Source of the DNA: Arthrobacter castelli DSM 16402
GTDB lineage: Bacteria; Actinomycetota; Actinomycetes; Actinomycetales; Micrococcaceae
DNA: 64,000 bases
NCBI RefSeq assembly: GCF_000430705.1
Contig: NZ_AUMN01000001.1
Span: 62,001 to 126,000 of the forward strand
Direction of reading: 5' to 3'
The stretch's first letter is position 1, and each line of letters opens with the position of its first letter. A program made the position numbers and the translations under genes. Below are positions 25,772 through 34,350 of this stretch, one piece after another. Under the pieces are notes generated by a model, which searched no databases, was not told the origin of the DNA, and saw only the letters and a list, made by a program, of their open reading frames with translations.

Positions 25772-26479
25772 ATGGCCGGCACGAAGTCAAGCAGAAAATG
25801 GCTGGATGATCTGGCCCTCAAACTGCGCCAGCGCAATGTCAGCGGCAGGGATACCGGCGATGCTGTGGCCCACGTCGAATCGTACTGTGCCGATAGCGGA
25901 GAGTCGCCGGCCCAAGCGTTCGGCGATCCCGTCGTCTACGCTGCAACGTTGCCGCTGCCGCGTCGCAGACCTTGGAGTACCCGGCAGAAGTTGGTGGGCC
26001 TCGTTCCGGTGACCCTTCAAGTTCTTGGCCTTCTGGTGTTATTGCCCGGACTGTTCTCGCTGACGGACGGTGCGGTGGTGAACCTGAGTGCTTATTTCCT
26101 GCTGCTGGCCATCATGACGGCGGGCTGCCTCATCCTGGCCGGGGTGCACCTGGACAAGCTGGCGCGGCAACCGCTGCTCGCCGTCGTCGTCCTCCTGCCG
26201 TTCACCGGTATTGTCCTTGCGCTGACGCTGTTGGAGCAGGGTACGAACGTCCCGTCGATCACCCTGCCGGCAGTCGCTACCATGTTGATCGGTTTTTCAA
26301 TGCTTCTCGCCGGTTCGATCCTCGGCCAACTCAGGGGAAACGAACAGGACCCGGTCGTCAAGCCAGTCGGCTCGAACCACGCGGCGACGCTCCGCGGCCA
26401 ACTGGTCACGCTGATCATCAACTGGGCGCTGCCCGCCGGCGCCGTCCTCTTCTCCGCAGGCTGGCTGGCCTTTACGTAG
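25772..26479 (+). CDS. HAAS-domain membrane protein, copy 2
   Basis: A 235-residue paralogue of the preceding protein. The N-terminal 50 residues are nearly the same (KWLDDLALKLRQRNVSGRD, ESYCADSGESPAQAFGDPV), while the membrane part has diverged. GGAGG at 25760-25764 supports the ATG at 25772. It lies 14 nt after copy 1. Tandem duplication followed by divergence of the membrane half suggests two sensors or a heteromer under one PadR protein. Confidence 0.75.
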   Translation: MAGTKSSRKWLDDLALKLRQRNVSGRDTGDAVAHVESYCADSGESPAQAFGDPVVYAATLPLPRRRPWSTRQKLVGLVPVTLQVLGLLVLLPGLFSLTDGAVVNLSAYFLLLAIMTAGCLILAGVHLDKLARQPLLAVVVLLPFTGIVLALTLLEQGTNVPSITLPAVATMLIGFSMLLAGSILGQLRGNEQDPVVKPVGSNHAATLRGQLVTLIINWALPAGAVLFSAGWLAFT

Positions 26480-26538
26480 TGCATCCGCCAGCGGTGACAT
26501 CTGCTGCACGGCTTGACAGCGACACCCCTAACAGGATT

Positions 26539-26556
26539 ACCTAATGACCATTCAGT
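26539..26556. promoter_or_regulatory. PaaR operator-like site before paaI-paaK-paaR
   Basis: ACCTAATGACCATTCAGT; its reverse complement ACTGAATGGTCATTAGGT agrees with the 33799 site at 13 of 18 positions. It lies 21 nt before the paaI start, consistent with repression of the operon that contains the TetR gene. Confidence 0.6.
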
Positions 26557-26577
26557 AAATCGAGTGAGGGGTACCAC

Positions 26578-27030
26578 ATGCCCGGTACAGAGGCTGCGCC
26601 AGTGACCGTGCCAAAACATCCAATTCTGGCCAACGACCCTGCCTCGGATTGGATGGGGTACGAGGTCATCGAGTTGTCGGCAGGACACGCCACGATCCAG
26701 ATGACGCTGCGCGAGGAGATGCTCAATGGATTCGGTATTGCCCATGGGGGAATGCTGTTCGCCTTTGCCGACAGCGCCTTCGCGCTGGCCTGCAATCATG
26801 TCGACGACGACGGCCAGTTGCTGGACCCCTCAAGCATCACCGTGGCCTCCGGCGTCGACATCAATTTCCTCCGGCCCGCCAAGCCCGGGCAATTAATCAC
26901 GGCCGAAGCGCATCAGCGCCACCAGTCCGGCCGCAGCGGCATCTATGACATCCACATCAAGGCCGACGGCGTCGTGGTTGCCGAGTTCCGCGGCCGCAGC
27001 CGGACCGTTCCCAACCCAGCTGCCAAGTAA
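26578..27030 (+). CDS. paaI: Hydroxyphenylacetyl-CoA thioesterase PaaI
   Basis: A 150-residue hotdog-fold thioesterase. The family motif GIAHGGMLFAFADSAFALACN carries the His-Gly-Gly and catalytic Asp region. PaaI releases CoA from dead-end or stalled phenylacetyl-CoA derivatives. The ATG at 26578 directly follows a GAGGGGTACCAC ribosome site. It is the first gene of the paaI-paaK-paaR operon, with the operator-like site overlapping its promoter region. Confidence 0.88.
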   Translation: MPGTEAAPVTVPKHPILANDPASDWMGYEVIELSAGHATIQMTLREEMLNGFGIAHGGMLFAFADSAFALACNHVDDDGQLLDPSSITVASGVDINFLRPAKPGQLITAEAHQRHQSGRSGIYDIHIKADGVVVAEFRGRSRTVPNPAAK

Positions 27031-27045
27031 CACCAGGAGTTCGAC

Positions 27046-28368
27046 GTGACACAGACAGTTCCCGCCACCGGCACCGCCGGGCTCGACCCCGAAGAGACGA
27101 TGAGCCGCGATGAGATCGAGGCTCTCCAGCTGCAGCGGCTGAAGGACACGGTGCAGTACGCCTACGACCGGGTGCCGATGTACACCAAAAAGTTCGACGA
27201 CGCCGGTGTCCACCCCTCGGACCTGAAGGAACTGGCCGATCTGGCCAAGTTCCCCTACACCACCAAGGAAGACCTCCGCCAGACCTACCCCTTCGGCATG
27301 TTCGCCGTGCCAATGGAGCAGGTCAGCCGGATCCACGCGTCGTCGGGTACCACCGGCAAGGCAACCGTCGTCGGCTACACCGAACGGGATCTGGACGAGT
27401 GGGCCAAGATGGTTGCCCGCAGCATGCGGCTTTCGGGCGTGAAGCCCGGCACCATCGTGCACAACGCCTACGGTTACGGACTGTTCACCGGCGGGCAGGG
27501 TGCCCATGCCGGCGCGGAAAGGCTGGGCTGCACGGTGGTCCCGATCTCCGGCGGCCAGACGGAACGGCAGATCCAGCTGATCCAGGACTTCGGCCCCGAG
27601 ACGATCATGTGCACGCCCACCTACCTGCTGACCATCCACGACGCGATGGTGGCCGCCGGCATCGACCCGACGAAGACATCGTTGAAGACCGCGGTGCTCG
27701 GTGCCGAACCATGGACCGCCGAGATGCGCCATGAGCTCGAAACCAAGATGAATGTCAACGCCTGCGACATCTACGGTCTCAGCGAGGTCATGGGTCCCGG
27801 GGTCGCCGGCGAATCCTGCGAAACCAAAGACGGTTCGCATATCTGGGAAGACCATTTCCGCCCCGAAATCATCGACCCCTTCAGCGACAAGGTGCTGCCC
27901 GACGGCGAACACGGTGAACTGGTCTTCACCTCACTGACCAAGCAGGCACTTCCCGTCATCCGCTACCGCACCCACGACCTGACCCGGCTGCTGCCCGGCA
28001 CGGCACGTGAGGGCATGCGGCGGATGGGACGGATCACCGGACGCAGCGACGACATGATCATCCTGCGTGGGGTGAACCTCTTCCCCACCCAGGTCGAGGA
28101 GATCGCGCTGAAGATTCCCGAACTCAGTCCGCACTTCCAGCTCGAGATCTCCCGCCCCGACCGGATGGACGAGCTGACAGTGAAGATCGAACGCCGCGAG
28201 GAGTTCCCTGCGGATGCGTGCGCTAATGCGGGCAGGGAACTGGGCGAGCAGATCAAGATCCACATCGGCTCCAGCGCCCGCATCGAAGTGGCCGAACCCG
28301 GAACCCTCGCCCGCTCCAGCGGCAAGCTGCGCCGGATTTACGACCTGCGCGACAAAGAGCAGGGTTGA
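27046..28368 (+). CDS. paaK: Phenylacetate-CoA ligase PaaK
   Basis: A 440-residue acyl-adenylate-forming ligase that activates phenylacetate with ATP and CoA, the first step of the pathway. Motifs are the P-loop HASSGTTGKATVVGYT, YGYGLFTGGQGAHAGAERLG, DIYGLSEVMGPGVAGE, the hinge GRSDDMIILRGVNLFPTQVE and a C-terminal Lys-containing tail SSGKLRRIYDLRDKE. It starts with GTG, 15 nt after paaI. The TetR regulator follows closely. Confidence 0.95.
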   Translation: MTQTVPATGTAGLDPEETMSRDEIEALQLQRLKDTVQYAYDRVPMYTKKFDDAGVHPSDLKELADLAKFPYTTKEDLRQTYPFGMFAVPMEQVSRIHASSGTTGKATVVGYTERDLDEWAKMVARSMRLSGVKPGTIVHNAYGYGLFTGGQGAHAGAERLGCTVVPISGGQTERQIQLIQDFGPETIMCTPTYLLTIHDAMVAAGIDPTKTSLKTAVLGAEPWTAEMRHELETKMNVNACDIYGLSEVMGPGVAGESCETKDGSHIWEDHFRPEIIDPFSDKVLPDGEHGELVFTSLTKQALPVIRYRTHDLTRLLPGTAREGMRRMGRITGRSDDMIILRGVNLFPTQVEEIALKIPELSPHFQLEISRPDRMDELTVKIERREEFPADACANAGRELGEQIKIHIGSSARIEVAEPGTLARSSGKLRRIYDLRDKEQG

Positions 28369-28394
28369 TGCCGGTGGATGGCACACTTGCCCCT

Positions 28395-29015
28395 ATGTCC
28401 CAAAACAATACAACACCCCGCCGCGGCCGTCCCGGCTACGACCAGGCCACCGTGCTGCGCATCGCCGTCGACGTGTTCAACCGGCACGGCTACGAGGCAA
28501 CGTCGATGGGTGTGCTCGCCGACAACCTGGGCATCAGCAAGTCCGCCATCTACCACCATGTCCCGTCCAAGGGGGACCTGCTGAGGCTCGCTCTGGATCA
28601 CGCATTGAGCGGGCTGGAGGACATCCTCGCCGAACCCGATGCCCTGAGCGGACGCGCTGATGCACGGCTGGAATTTGTGCTGCGCCGGACGGTGGCAGTG
28701 TTGACCGGGCGGCTGCCCTTCGTCACCTTGCTGCTGCGGTTGCGCGGCAACACGGAGGTCGAGCGGGAAGCGATGGAACGCCGGCGGGCTTTCGACCACA
28801 CCATCGCCGGCCTGGTCGACGCGGCCCGGACCGAGGGATCAGTCCGCAGCGACATCGATCCCCGGACAACGACGCGGTTGCTGTTTGGGACCATCAACTC
28901 GATTGTCGAGTGGTACAAGCCCGGCGGGCCGCTGAGCCCGGAGAAGCTGGCCGACGACGTCATCACCATGGTCTTCGACGGCCTGCACCTGCCGGCGGCC
29001 GCCCGGATCGGCTAG
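28395..29015 (+). CDS. paaR: TetR family regulator, PaaR
   Basis: A 206-residue TetR protein with an N-terminal helix-turn-helix (ATSMGVLADNLGISKSAIYHHVPSKGDLL) and a ligand-binding domain. Its place as third gene after paaI and paaK, and the shared operator-like motif before four paa operons, make it the likely repressor of the regulon. Phenylacetyl-CoA is the known ligand type for PaaR proteins of other bacteria. Two starts are possible: ATG 28395 (chosen; protein begins MSQNNTTPRRGRPG) or ATG 28368 overlapping the paaK stop. Confidence 0.85.
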   Translation: MSQNNTTPRRGRPGYDQATVLRIAVDVFNRHGYEATSMGVLADNLGISKSAIYHHVPSKGDLLRLALDHALSGLEDILAEPDALSGRADARLEFVLRRTVAVLTGRLPFVTLLLRLRGNTEVEREAMERRRAFDHTIAGLVDAARTEGSVRSDIDPRTTTRLLFGTINSIVEWYKPGGPLSPEKLADDVITMVFDGLHLPAAARIG

Positions 29016-29105
29016 ATCAAGCTCAGTATTGCGGGCCGGCGCCTGCCCGATGTACGGGCTCCCGAGGTATGGGCTACTGGCCGAACGGCGTCATAGGCTG
29101 TGAAC

Positions 29106-29513
29106 ATGACACGCTACGTCATCGACGCCCCCACCCTGTTGCACATAGTCGCCAAGGAGATCCGAGTCAGTTCGGCCCATCAGCTCGTCGCTCCGAATCT
29201 CATTCGCTCCCAGGCGCTCAGCCTGCTGCTTGAGGACGTGCAGCGAGGAGACCTTGCCGAGAACCTGGCGCTTCAACATCATGAGCGACTCACCGAACTG
29301 AAGATGCGACTGCTCGGTGACCGGGTGTCCCGGGGCACCGCGTGGAAGATCGCCCTCGAGCAAGGTTGGGACACGACGTTCGACGCGGAGTATCTGGCCG
29401 TCACCAAACTCCAGGCCGACGCTCTCGTCACCATTGACCGTGCCTTCGCCGCCAAAGCGGAGGACATCGTCTCCCTGGCACCTCTTGAAGCGCTCACCGC
29501 AGAGGACTATTGA
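29106..29513 (+). CDS. PIN-domain protein (VapC-like), no antitoxin seen
   Basis: A 135-residue protein with PIN-like order: YVIDAPTLL (Asp7), the helix LIRSQALSLLLEDV, and TTFDAEYLAVTKLQADALVTIDRAF (Asp93, Glu95, Asp111). The second acidic residue usual in the LxxxE helix is Gln36 here, so metal binding may be altered. PIN proteins are ribonucleases, often toxins. No small antitoxin gene precedes it; only 90 nt separate it from paaR. It faces a RelA/SpoT-type synthetase gene across two hairpins. Confidence 0.7.
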   Translation: MTRYVIDAPTLLHIVAKEIRVSSAHQLVAPNLIRSQALSLLLEDVQRGDLAENLALQHHERLTELKMRLLGDRVSRGTAWKIALEQGWDTTFDAEYLAVTKLQADALVTIDRAFAAKAEDIVSLAPLEALTAEDY

Positions 29514-29548
29514 TAGCGATCGAACACTGATACGAGTGCGACGGCGCG

Positions 29549-29611
29549 GGACGCCACCCGCGATCGTGGCGTCCAGTCGCGTACAACGAGCCGCCGGCCA
29601 CGCTGGCCGGC
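29549..29611. terminator. Two hairpins between convergent PIN and RelA/SpoT genes
   Basis: GGACGCCAC (29549-29557) pairs with GTGGCGTCC (29566-29574), and GCCGGCCA (29593-29600) pairs with TGGCCGGC (29604-29611). They occupy the gap between converging genes, a likely bidirectional termination zone. No long T-run is present. Confidence 0.5.
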
Positions 29612-29615
29612 ACCC

Positions 29616-30731
29616 CTACCCCTCCTGCTCGGCACGCTGCCGGTACCGTTCCATCTGGCCCAGCCTGCGACGGAGGCTGTCGCGACGCGGAGCTGATTCC
29701 GCCTTAGCTGTTTCGGCCGTCTTGTCGATGTGTGCGTTGCCGAAACGCCACAGCAGCACGTCGTCGAGGAGACGGTCCGGTCCTGGCGAATAGCGGTGCT
29801 GGAGCGACTTGCGAACAGCGCTAATGGTGTCGGACTGCAGCAAATCCACCAGCTGAACTGTCCGGTCGAGTCCATGGGAGGCCAGCAACTCCGCCGCCCA
29901 GCCCCAATCGTCGTCGGCCTTGCGGTCGACATGCGGCAGCAGCATCTGCCACACTTCCTTGATCCGGTCGGGGGTGAGCGGCACGGCACCCTCGCCATCC
30001 TCATCCCAATAGCCCTTGACCGTTTCGTAGCGGTCGTTCAGCTCGGAGAACGTGGATTCAACCGTCTCCAGCATCGCTGCGGTAGCCGTGAATTGCCGGT
30101 CGAAGTACGGGCTCCAGGCGCGAGGGTCTTCGGCCTTGAACCGGATGTCATGCTCAATTTCGGACCAGGCGTGGGCGAAGACAGTCCTGATCTGGCACTC
30201 GAAGAAGTAGCTGCCGTTGGGGTTAGCCTCCGGGTCCAGGGTTCGCTGATAGGCCCTGACGACGTCGTTCTGGATGGTCCGCAGTATCAGGTGCCGGCTG
30301 GAATACCCGTAGGTTCCCGACTCGATGCTTCCAATGTCCTTTTCCCTGTCGCCACGGCAGTCGAAGGTACTGCGTCGGCGTTTAATCAAGGACGCGGCCG
30401 TGCTGTTCTCCGTCGACAGCGTTGTGATGACGCGGACACCGACCACGTCATTCAGGTTCTTTAGCGGATCGGGAAATTCCAGCGCCGGCGCACTATCGTC
30501 GTCAACCGGAGCGAGCATCCGCGAAGCTTTCTCCCGGAACGACTCCACGGTTTTAGTCCGGCTGGTGATGAACAGTGGTTGCACCTCTGCGCCGTCAAAT
30601 ACCGCCCGGATGGTCGACTCCACTTCGGCCGTGACGGATTCCAGCAGCGGACGGACCCGCTCGTACTCTTCGACGCTTCGCCGCACAGCAGGCCGCAGCC
30701 GGTCGTCCAGTTCCTCCCAGTTGCTCGCCAT
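29616..30731 (-). CDS. RelA/SpoT-domain nucleotide pyrophosphokinase (stand-alone synthetase type)
   Basis: A 371-residue protein. The synthetase core covers about residues 20-235: RTKTVESFREKASRM (58-72), LNDVVGVRVITTL (93-105), YGYSSRHLIL (141-150) and ECQIRTVFAHAWSEIEHDI (178-196). No HD hydrolase or TGS domain is present. The substrate-binding Arg/Lys, Asp and Glu positions look intact, so (p)ppGpp-like synthesis is plausible. The C-terminal 130 residues (after GYWDEDGEG) are a helical extension of unknown role, which could be regulatory. It converges on the PIN gene. Similar size to fused toxin-antitoxin synthetases, but this is not shown. Confidence 0.8.
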   Translation of the reverse strand: MASNWEELDDRLRPAVRRSVEEYERVRPLLESVTAEVESTIRAVFDGAEVQPLFITSRTKTVESFREKASRMLAPVDDDSAPALEFPDPLKNLNDVVGVRVITTLSTENSTAASLIKRRRSTFDCRGDREKDIGSIESGTYGYSSRHLILRTIQNDVVRAYQRTLDPEANPNGSYFFECQIRTVFAHAWSEIEHDIRFKAEDPRAWSPYFDRQFTATAAMLETVESTFSELNDRYETVKGYWDEDGEGAVPLTPDRIKEVWQMLLPHVDRKADDDWGWAAELLASHGLDRTVQLVDLLQSDTISAVRKSLQHRYSPGPDRLLDDVLLWRFGNAHIDKTAETAKAESAPRRDSLRRRLGQMERYRQRAEQEG

Positions 30732-30861
30732 TTCTCTCCTATCTCGCTGGATTCACCCTATGGTCATAACATCACGGTCTCAATCCGGCACGCGCTCTGG
30801 CTGGTGCCAGCGGCGCCGCACTAGACTGCAAACGACTGCGGCATGACCCAAAGGGGGATCG

Positions 30862-31584
30862 GTGAATGGCTTGGGGAACGACGGCGGAACACAGCTGGTC
30901 GACCTGGCATCCACGTGGCTGCCGGTGCTGTCTGTTGCACTGCTGATCGTCTTCGCTGCCCTGGCCGCCCGGAGGTCGACGTGGGCCTGGCTGGCCGCGG
31001 GTCTATCGGTGCTGGTCACCATGGTGCCGTTCCTTGTCGCCGGGCCAGGCATGGCTGCATTCGGGCTGTCGCCCCTCGCATTCCTCACATTGCTGGTGCC
31101 GCTGCTCGGATGGTGGATCTGGCACCGCGCCGGAACTGAGCATACTGCAGGCGCGTTACCCGTCCGGCACGCGACCGGGAAGCATTACCTCATCGCCGCT
31201 GTCATTCTCGTCGTCCCCGCGCTCTTCTCAGTTGTCTCCCTCGCGCCCCAGGGCGCCTTGGCTGAACTGTCCGCAGGCCAAGCGGCCTTGGCGGTTCTGG
31301 GACAGTTCATGCGCGGCATGCTGTTCGTGGCACTGCTGGGGCTCGCGTTTGGCCTGGTGGAGAGCTGGTGGCTGCTGGTGCTGGACAGCGCGTGGTACCT
31401 GCTCCCCGCCGTGCTGGGACTGAACACCATCGATCCATTGAACGTTTCCGTAGCTGCGCACGTGGCGATGGCCGTGCTGCACGCCGGCGTCATCATCGCC
31501 GCCGTGTTGGGCTACCGCGCTTGGAACTCCCGCACCGGCACCAGTTCCATGTCCGGCGCCGGATCCGTCACCAACCGCGCATAG
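30862..31584 (+). CDS. Hypothetical polytopic membrane protein
   Basis: A 240-residue protein with about six or seven hydrophobic helices (near residues 17-35, 42-62, 70-88, 109-128, 145-170, 176-190, 198-218) and few charged residues. I do not recognise the family. It starts with GTG at 30862 preceded by AAGGGGG. It is divergent from the RelA/SpoT-type gene and converges on paaZ with a gap of 61 nt. No function can be assigned. Confidence 0.7.
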   Translation: MNGLGNDGGTQLVDLASTWLPVLSVALLIVFAALAARRSTWAWLAAGLSVLVTMVPFLVAGPGMAAFGLSPLAFLTLLVPLLGWWIWHRAGTEHTAGALPVRHATGKHYLIAAVILVVPALFSVVSLAPQGALAELSAGQAALAVLGQFMRGMLFVALLGLAFGLVESWWLLVLDSAWYLLPAVLGLNTIDPLNVSVAAHVAMAVLHAGVIIAAVLGYRAWNSRTGTSSMSGAGSVTNRA

Positions 31585-31645
31585 GCCGCGACATCGAAAC
31601 GTTCCCCGCTGTACCGCAGCTTGGCCCGTTCCAGCGCTGCCTGGC

Positions 31646-33739
31646 CTACTTCTCCACCAGGGTCAGCACATCGTAGGTCGCGACGATCTCGTCGTGCTGA
31701 TTGTGCAGCACCGCGTCCCAACGGACTTCACCGTACTCATCGTCTTCGCGCGGGGTGATCTGCTTGGCCGTCAGGGTCACGCGGAATGAATCATCCGCGG
31801 CAACCGGCGTGATGAAACGGAGATTCTCCAAACCATAGTTGGCCAGCACCGGTCCGGGCTCGGGCGAGACGAACAGCCCCGCCGCCCAGGACAGCAACAG
31901 ATAGCCGTGGGCCACGATTCCGGGGAAGAACGGGTTGGCCGCGGCGGCTTGCTCATTGGTGTGCGCGTAGAACGTATCGCCGGTGGTGTTGGCGAATGCG
32001 GCAATGTCGTCACCGGTCACCTGCCGCAGCTCAGAGGCAACGGTGTCCCCCAGCTTCAGCGTCGCCAGGTTCTTCTGGAACGGGTGCGTGTCGTCGATGT
32101 TCCGATCCGCGCCCTGATGCCAGACCTGGGTCACGGCGGTCAGCATGTTCGGCGACCCCTGCAGGGCCGTGCGCTGCATGTGGTGATAGACCGAACGGAT
32201 GCCTCCCAGTTCCTCGCCGCCGCCGGCGCGGCCCGGTCCGCCGTGGACCAGGTGCGGCACCGGCGAGCCATGGCCGGTGGAGGTCTTGGCGTCCTCCCGG
32301 TTCAGGGTCAGCACCCGGCCGTGGTACGCGGCGATGCCGGTCACCAGCTTGCGCGCCGTTTCGCCGTCGTTGGTGGCAACCGTTGCCACCAACGATCCGC
32401 TGCCCATCGCAGCAAGACGGACGGCTTCGTCGAGGTCGTCGTAGCCGATCACCGAGGCGACCGGCCCAAAGGCCTCAATATCGTGCACCGCGGGTGTCTC
32501 GGCGTCGTCGAAGGTCAGCAGCATCGGACCGAAGAAGGCTCCCTCACGTGAAGCGGACACCGATCCGTCAGCGTGCATCACCTGGGGCGCGTCCATGCTG
32601 CCCATCTCGATGCGGCCGCCGGCGGTCATCAGCATCTCCACGCTCTTGCGCACCTCGGCCAGCTGATCGAGCGAGGCCAGCGCGCCCATGGTGACGCCTT
32701 CGGCTCGCGGGTCGCCCAGGATCACCCGCTCTTCGACCCGCTCGCGGACGGCGTTGACGACGTCGGGAATCAAGTTGCGTGGCACGATGGTCCGGCGGAT
32801 ACTGGTGCACTTCTGTCCAGCCTTGACCGTCATCTCGGTCACCACTGACTTGATGAAAGCGCTGAATTCTTCGGTGCCCGGAACCGCGTCAGGGCCGAGG
32901 ATGGCAGCGTTCAGTGAGTCGGTCTCCGCGGTGAACCTGACACCCCCGTAGACCACGTTGTCGTGGCTCTTGAGGTGGTTCGCGGTGGCGGCCGAACCGG
33001 TGAAGGACACCATGTCACGGTAATCCAGGTGATCGAGCATGGTCCGTGCGCTGCCGGAAATCAGCTGCAGCGACCCGGCAGGCAGCAGGTTGGATTCGAT
33101 AATGGACTTGACGACGGCGGCAGTCAGGTAGCCGGTCGGCGTCGCCGGTTTCACGATGGTCGGCACTCCGGCCAGGAAGGCGGGAGCGAGTTTCTCCAGC
33201 ATGCCCCATACCGCGAAATTGAACGCATTAATCTGCACTGCGACACCGGGGATCCGGGTGTAGATGTGTTCGCCAAGGAACGATCCGTCCTTGGACAGCG
33301 GCTCGGCGGGGCCGTCGATCACCACCTGGGAGTTCGGCAGTTCGCGGCGGCCCTTGGAGCCGAAGGTGAAGAGCACGCCGATACCGCCGTCGATATCGAC
33401 CAGCGAATCCTTTCGGGTGGCACCGGTCTGGGCTGAGATCCCGTAGAAGTAGTCGCGCTGGTCATTGAGGTACTGTGCCAGGGCCTTCAGCTTCAGCGCC
33501 CGCTGGTGAAAGGTCAGCTCCCCCAGCGACGCCTGCCCCACCGTGCGGCCATAATGCACGGCCGCTTCCAGGTCGAGCCCGTCGGTGCTGACCTTGGCCA
33601 GCAAGTCTCCGGTGCTGGCGTCACGGACGTCAGCTCCGGCGGCGGCCGCCTCCGGCTCCGGGGTCCACCAAGCGTCTTCGACAAAGCTCGGGACGGGGTC
33701 CACTGCCGTTTCCGTGGTCTCTGGGGCTGTTGTTGTCAT
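31646..33739 (-). CDS. paaZ: Oxepin-CoA hydrolase/3-oxo-5,6-dehydrosuberyl-CoA semialdehyde dehydrogenase PaaZ
   Basis: A 697-residue two-domain enzyme. The N-terminal aldehyde dehydrogenase part (about 25-530) has AFNFAVWGMLEKLAPAFLAG, SFTGSAATANHLKS and the catalytic Cys in KAGQKCTSIRR. The C-terminal MaoC-like hydratase part (about 560-690) has ASELRQVTGDDIAAFA, FFPGIVAHGYLLLSWAAGLF and opens the oxepin ring. GGAAGGACC precedes the ATG at 33739. An operator-like site lies 60 nt upstream, shared with the divergent thioesterase gene. The fusion matches the classical Escherichia coli PaaZ arrangement. Confidence 0.93.
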   Translation of the reverse strand: MTTTAPETTETAVDPVPSFVEDAWWTPEPEAAAAGADVRDASTGDLLAKVSTDGLDLEAAVHYGRTVGQASLGELTFHQRALKLKALAQYLNDQRDYFYGISAQTGATRKDSLVDIDGGIGVLFTFGSKGRRELPNSQVVIDGPAEPLSKDGSFLGEHIYTRIPGVAVQINAFNFAVWGMLEKLAPAFLAGVPTIVKPATPTGYLTAAVVKSIIESNLLPAGSLQLISGSARTMLDHLDYRDMVSFTGSAATANHLKSHDNVVYGGVRFTAETDSLNAAILGPDAVPGTEEFSAFIKSVVTEMTVKAGQKCTSIRRTIVPRNLIPDVVNAVRERVEERVILGDPRAEGVTMGALASLDQLAEVRKSVEMLMTAGGRIEMGSMDAPQVMHADGSVSASREGAFFGPMLLTFDDAETPAVHDIEAFGPVASVIGYDDLDEAVRLAAMGSGSLVATVATNDGETARKLVTGIAAYHGRVLTLNREDAKTSTGHGSPVPHLVHGGPGRAGGGEELGGIRSVYHHMQRTALQGSPNMLTAVTQVWHQGADRNIDDTHPFQKNLATLKLGDTVASELRQVTGDDIAAFANTTGDTFYAHTNEQAAAANPFFPGIVAHGYLLLSWAAGLFVSPEPGPVLANYGLENLRFITPVAADDSFRVTLTAKQITPREDDEYGEVRWDAVLHNQHDEIVATYDVLTLVEK

Positions 33740-33798
33740 CGCCGACGGTCCTTCCAACAAGGTGGCATACACAGGGCAACGGGGTCGGTCGGAGGTAA

Positions 33799-33816
33799 AC
33801 TGACCGCTCGTTCGGT
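33799..33816. promoter_or_regulatory. PaaR operator-like site between paaZ and a thioesterase gene
   Basis: ACTGACCGCTCGTTCGGT, the most symmetric of the four sites. It lies 60 nt before paaZ and 75 nt before the divergent hotdog thioesterase gene, so one bound repressor could control both. Confidence 0.75.
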
Positions 33817-33891
33817 AATATGACCACCCTAGCTTAAACCGCCATCCCGCCAACCCGCCGGTCGCAGACCGGCGCTGGAAATGAAGGACTT

Positions 33892-34329
33892 ATGACTGAC
33901 GAAGCCGAAGAACAAGCAGCCCCGGCCGCAGCGCCCTGGAAAATCGTGCTGGGCGAACTGGACGAGAAGATGGGCGTCAAAGTCCTCGAGGAGTCGGCCG
34001 AGCGGGTGGTCGCCACCATGCCAGTCGAAGGTAACCGCCAATCCTTCGGACTACTGCACGGCGGCGCATCGCTGTCATTCGGCGAAGCCATCGGGTCCTG
34101 GGCCGCCGTCATCCATGCCGGGTCGAACCGCTCCGCCGTCGGGGTCGATGTCTCGGCCACCCACCACCGTTCAGCCCGTTCCGGCATGGTCACCGGCGTC
34201 GCCACCGCTATACATTTGGGGCGTACGACGACGTCGCATGAGGTGGTCATCTACGACGAAGAAGACCGCCGGTTGTGCACGCTGCGGATCACCAATCTCA
34301 TCCTCGACCGGCCAAAGCCCGGCGAATAA
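33892..34329 (+). CDS. Hotdog-fold thioesterase (PaaI/MenI-like)
   Basis: A 145-residue thioesterase with the motif FGLLHGGASLSFGEAIGSWAA, in which the HGG and a Glu (not Asp) at the catalytic helix match the MenI/YdiI-like subclass. It is distinct from PaaI at 26578. It is divergent from paaZ with a shared operator-like site, so it may clear acyl-CoA thioesters made in phenylacetate catabolism. A role as DHNA-CoA thioesterase in menaquinone synthesis is an alternative given the sequence type. Confidence 0.82.
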   Translation: MTDEAEEQAAPAAAPWKIVLGELDEKMGVKVLEESAERVVATMPVEGNRQSFGLLHGGASLSFGEAIGSWAAVIHAGSNRSAVGVDVSATHHRSARSGMVTGVATAIHLGRTTTSHEVVIYDEEDRRLCTLRITNLILDRPKPGE

Positions 34330-34350
34330 ACGCTACGAGCTCGTCCTGAA

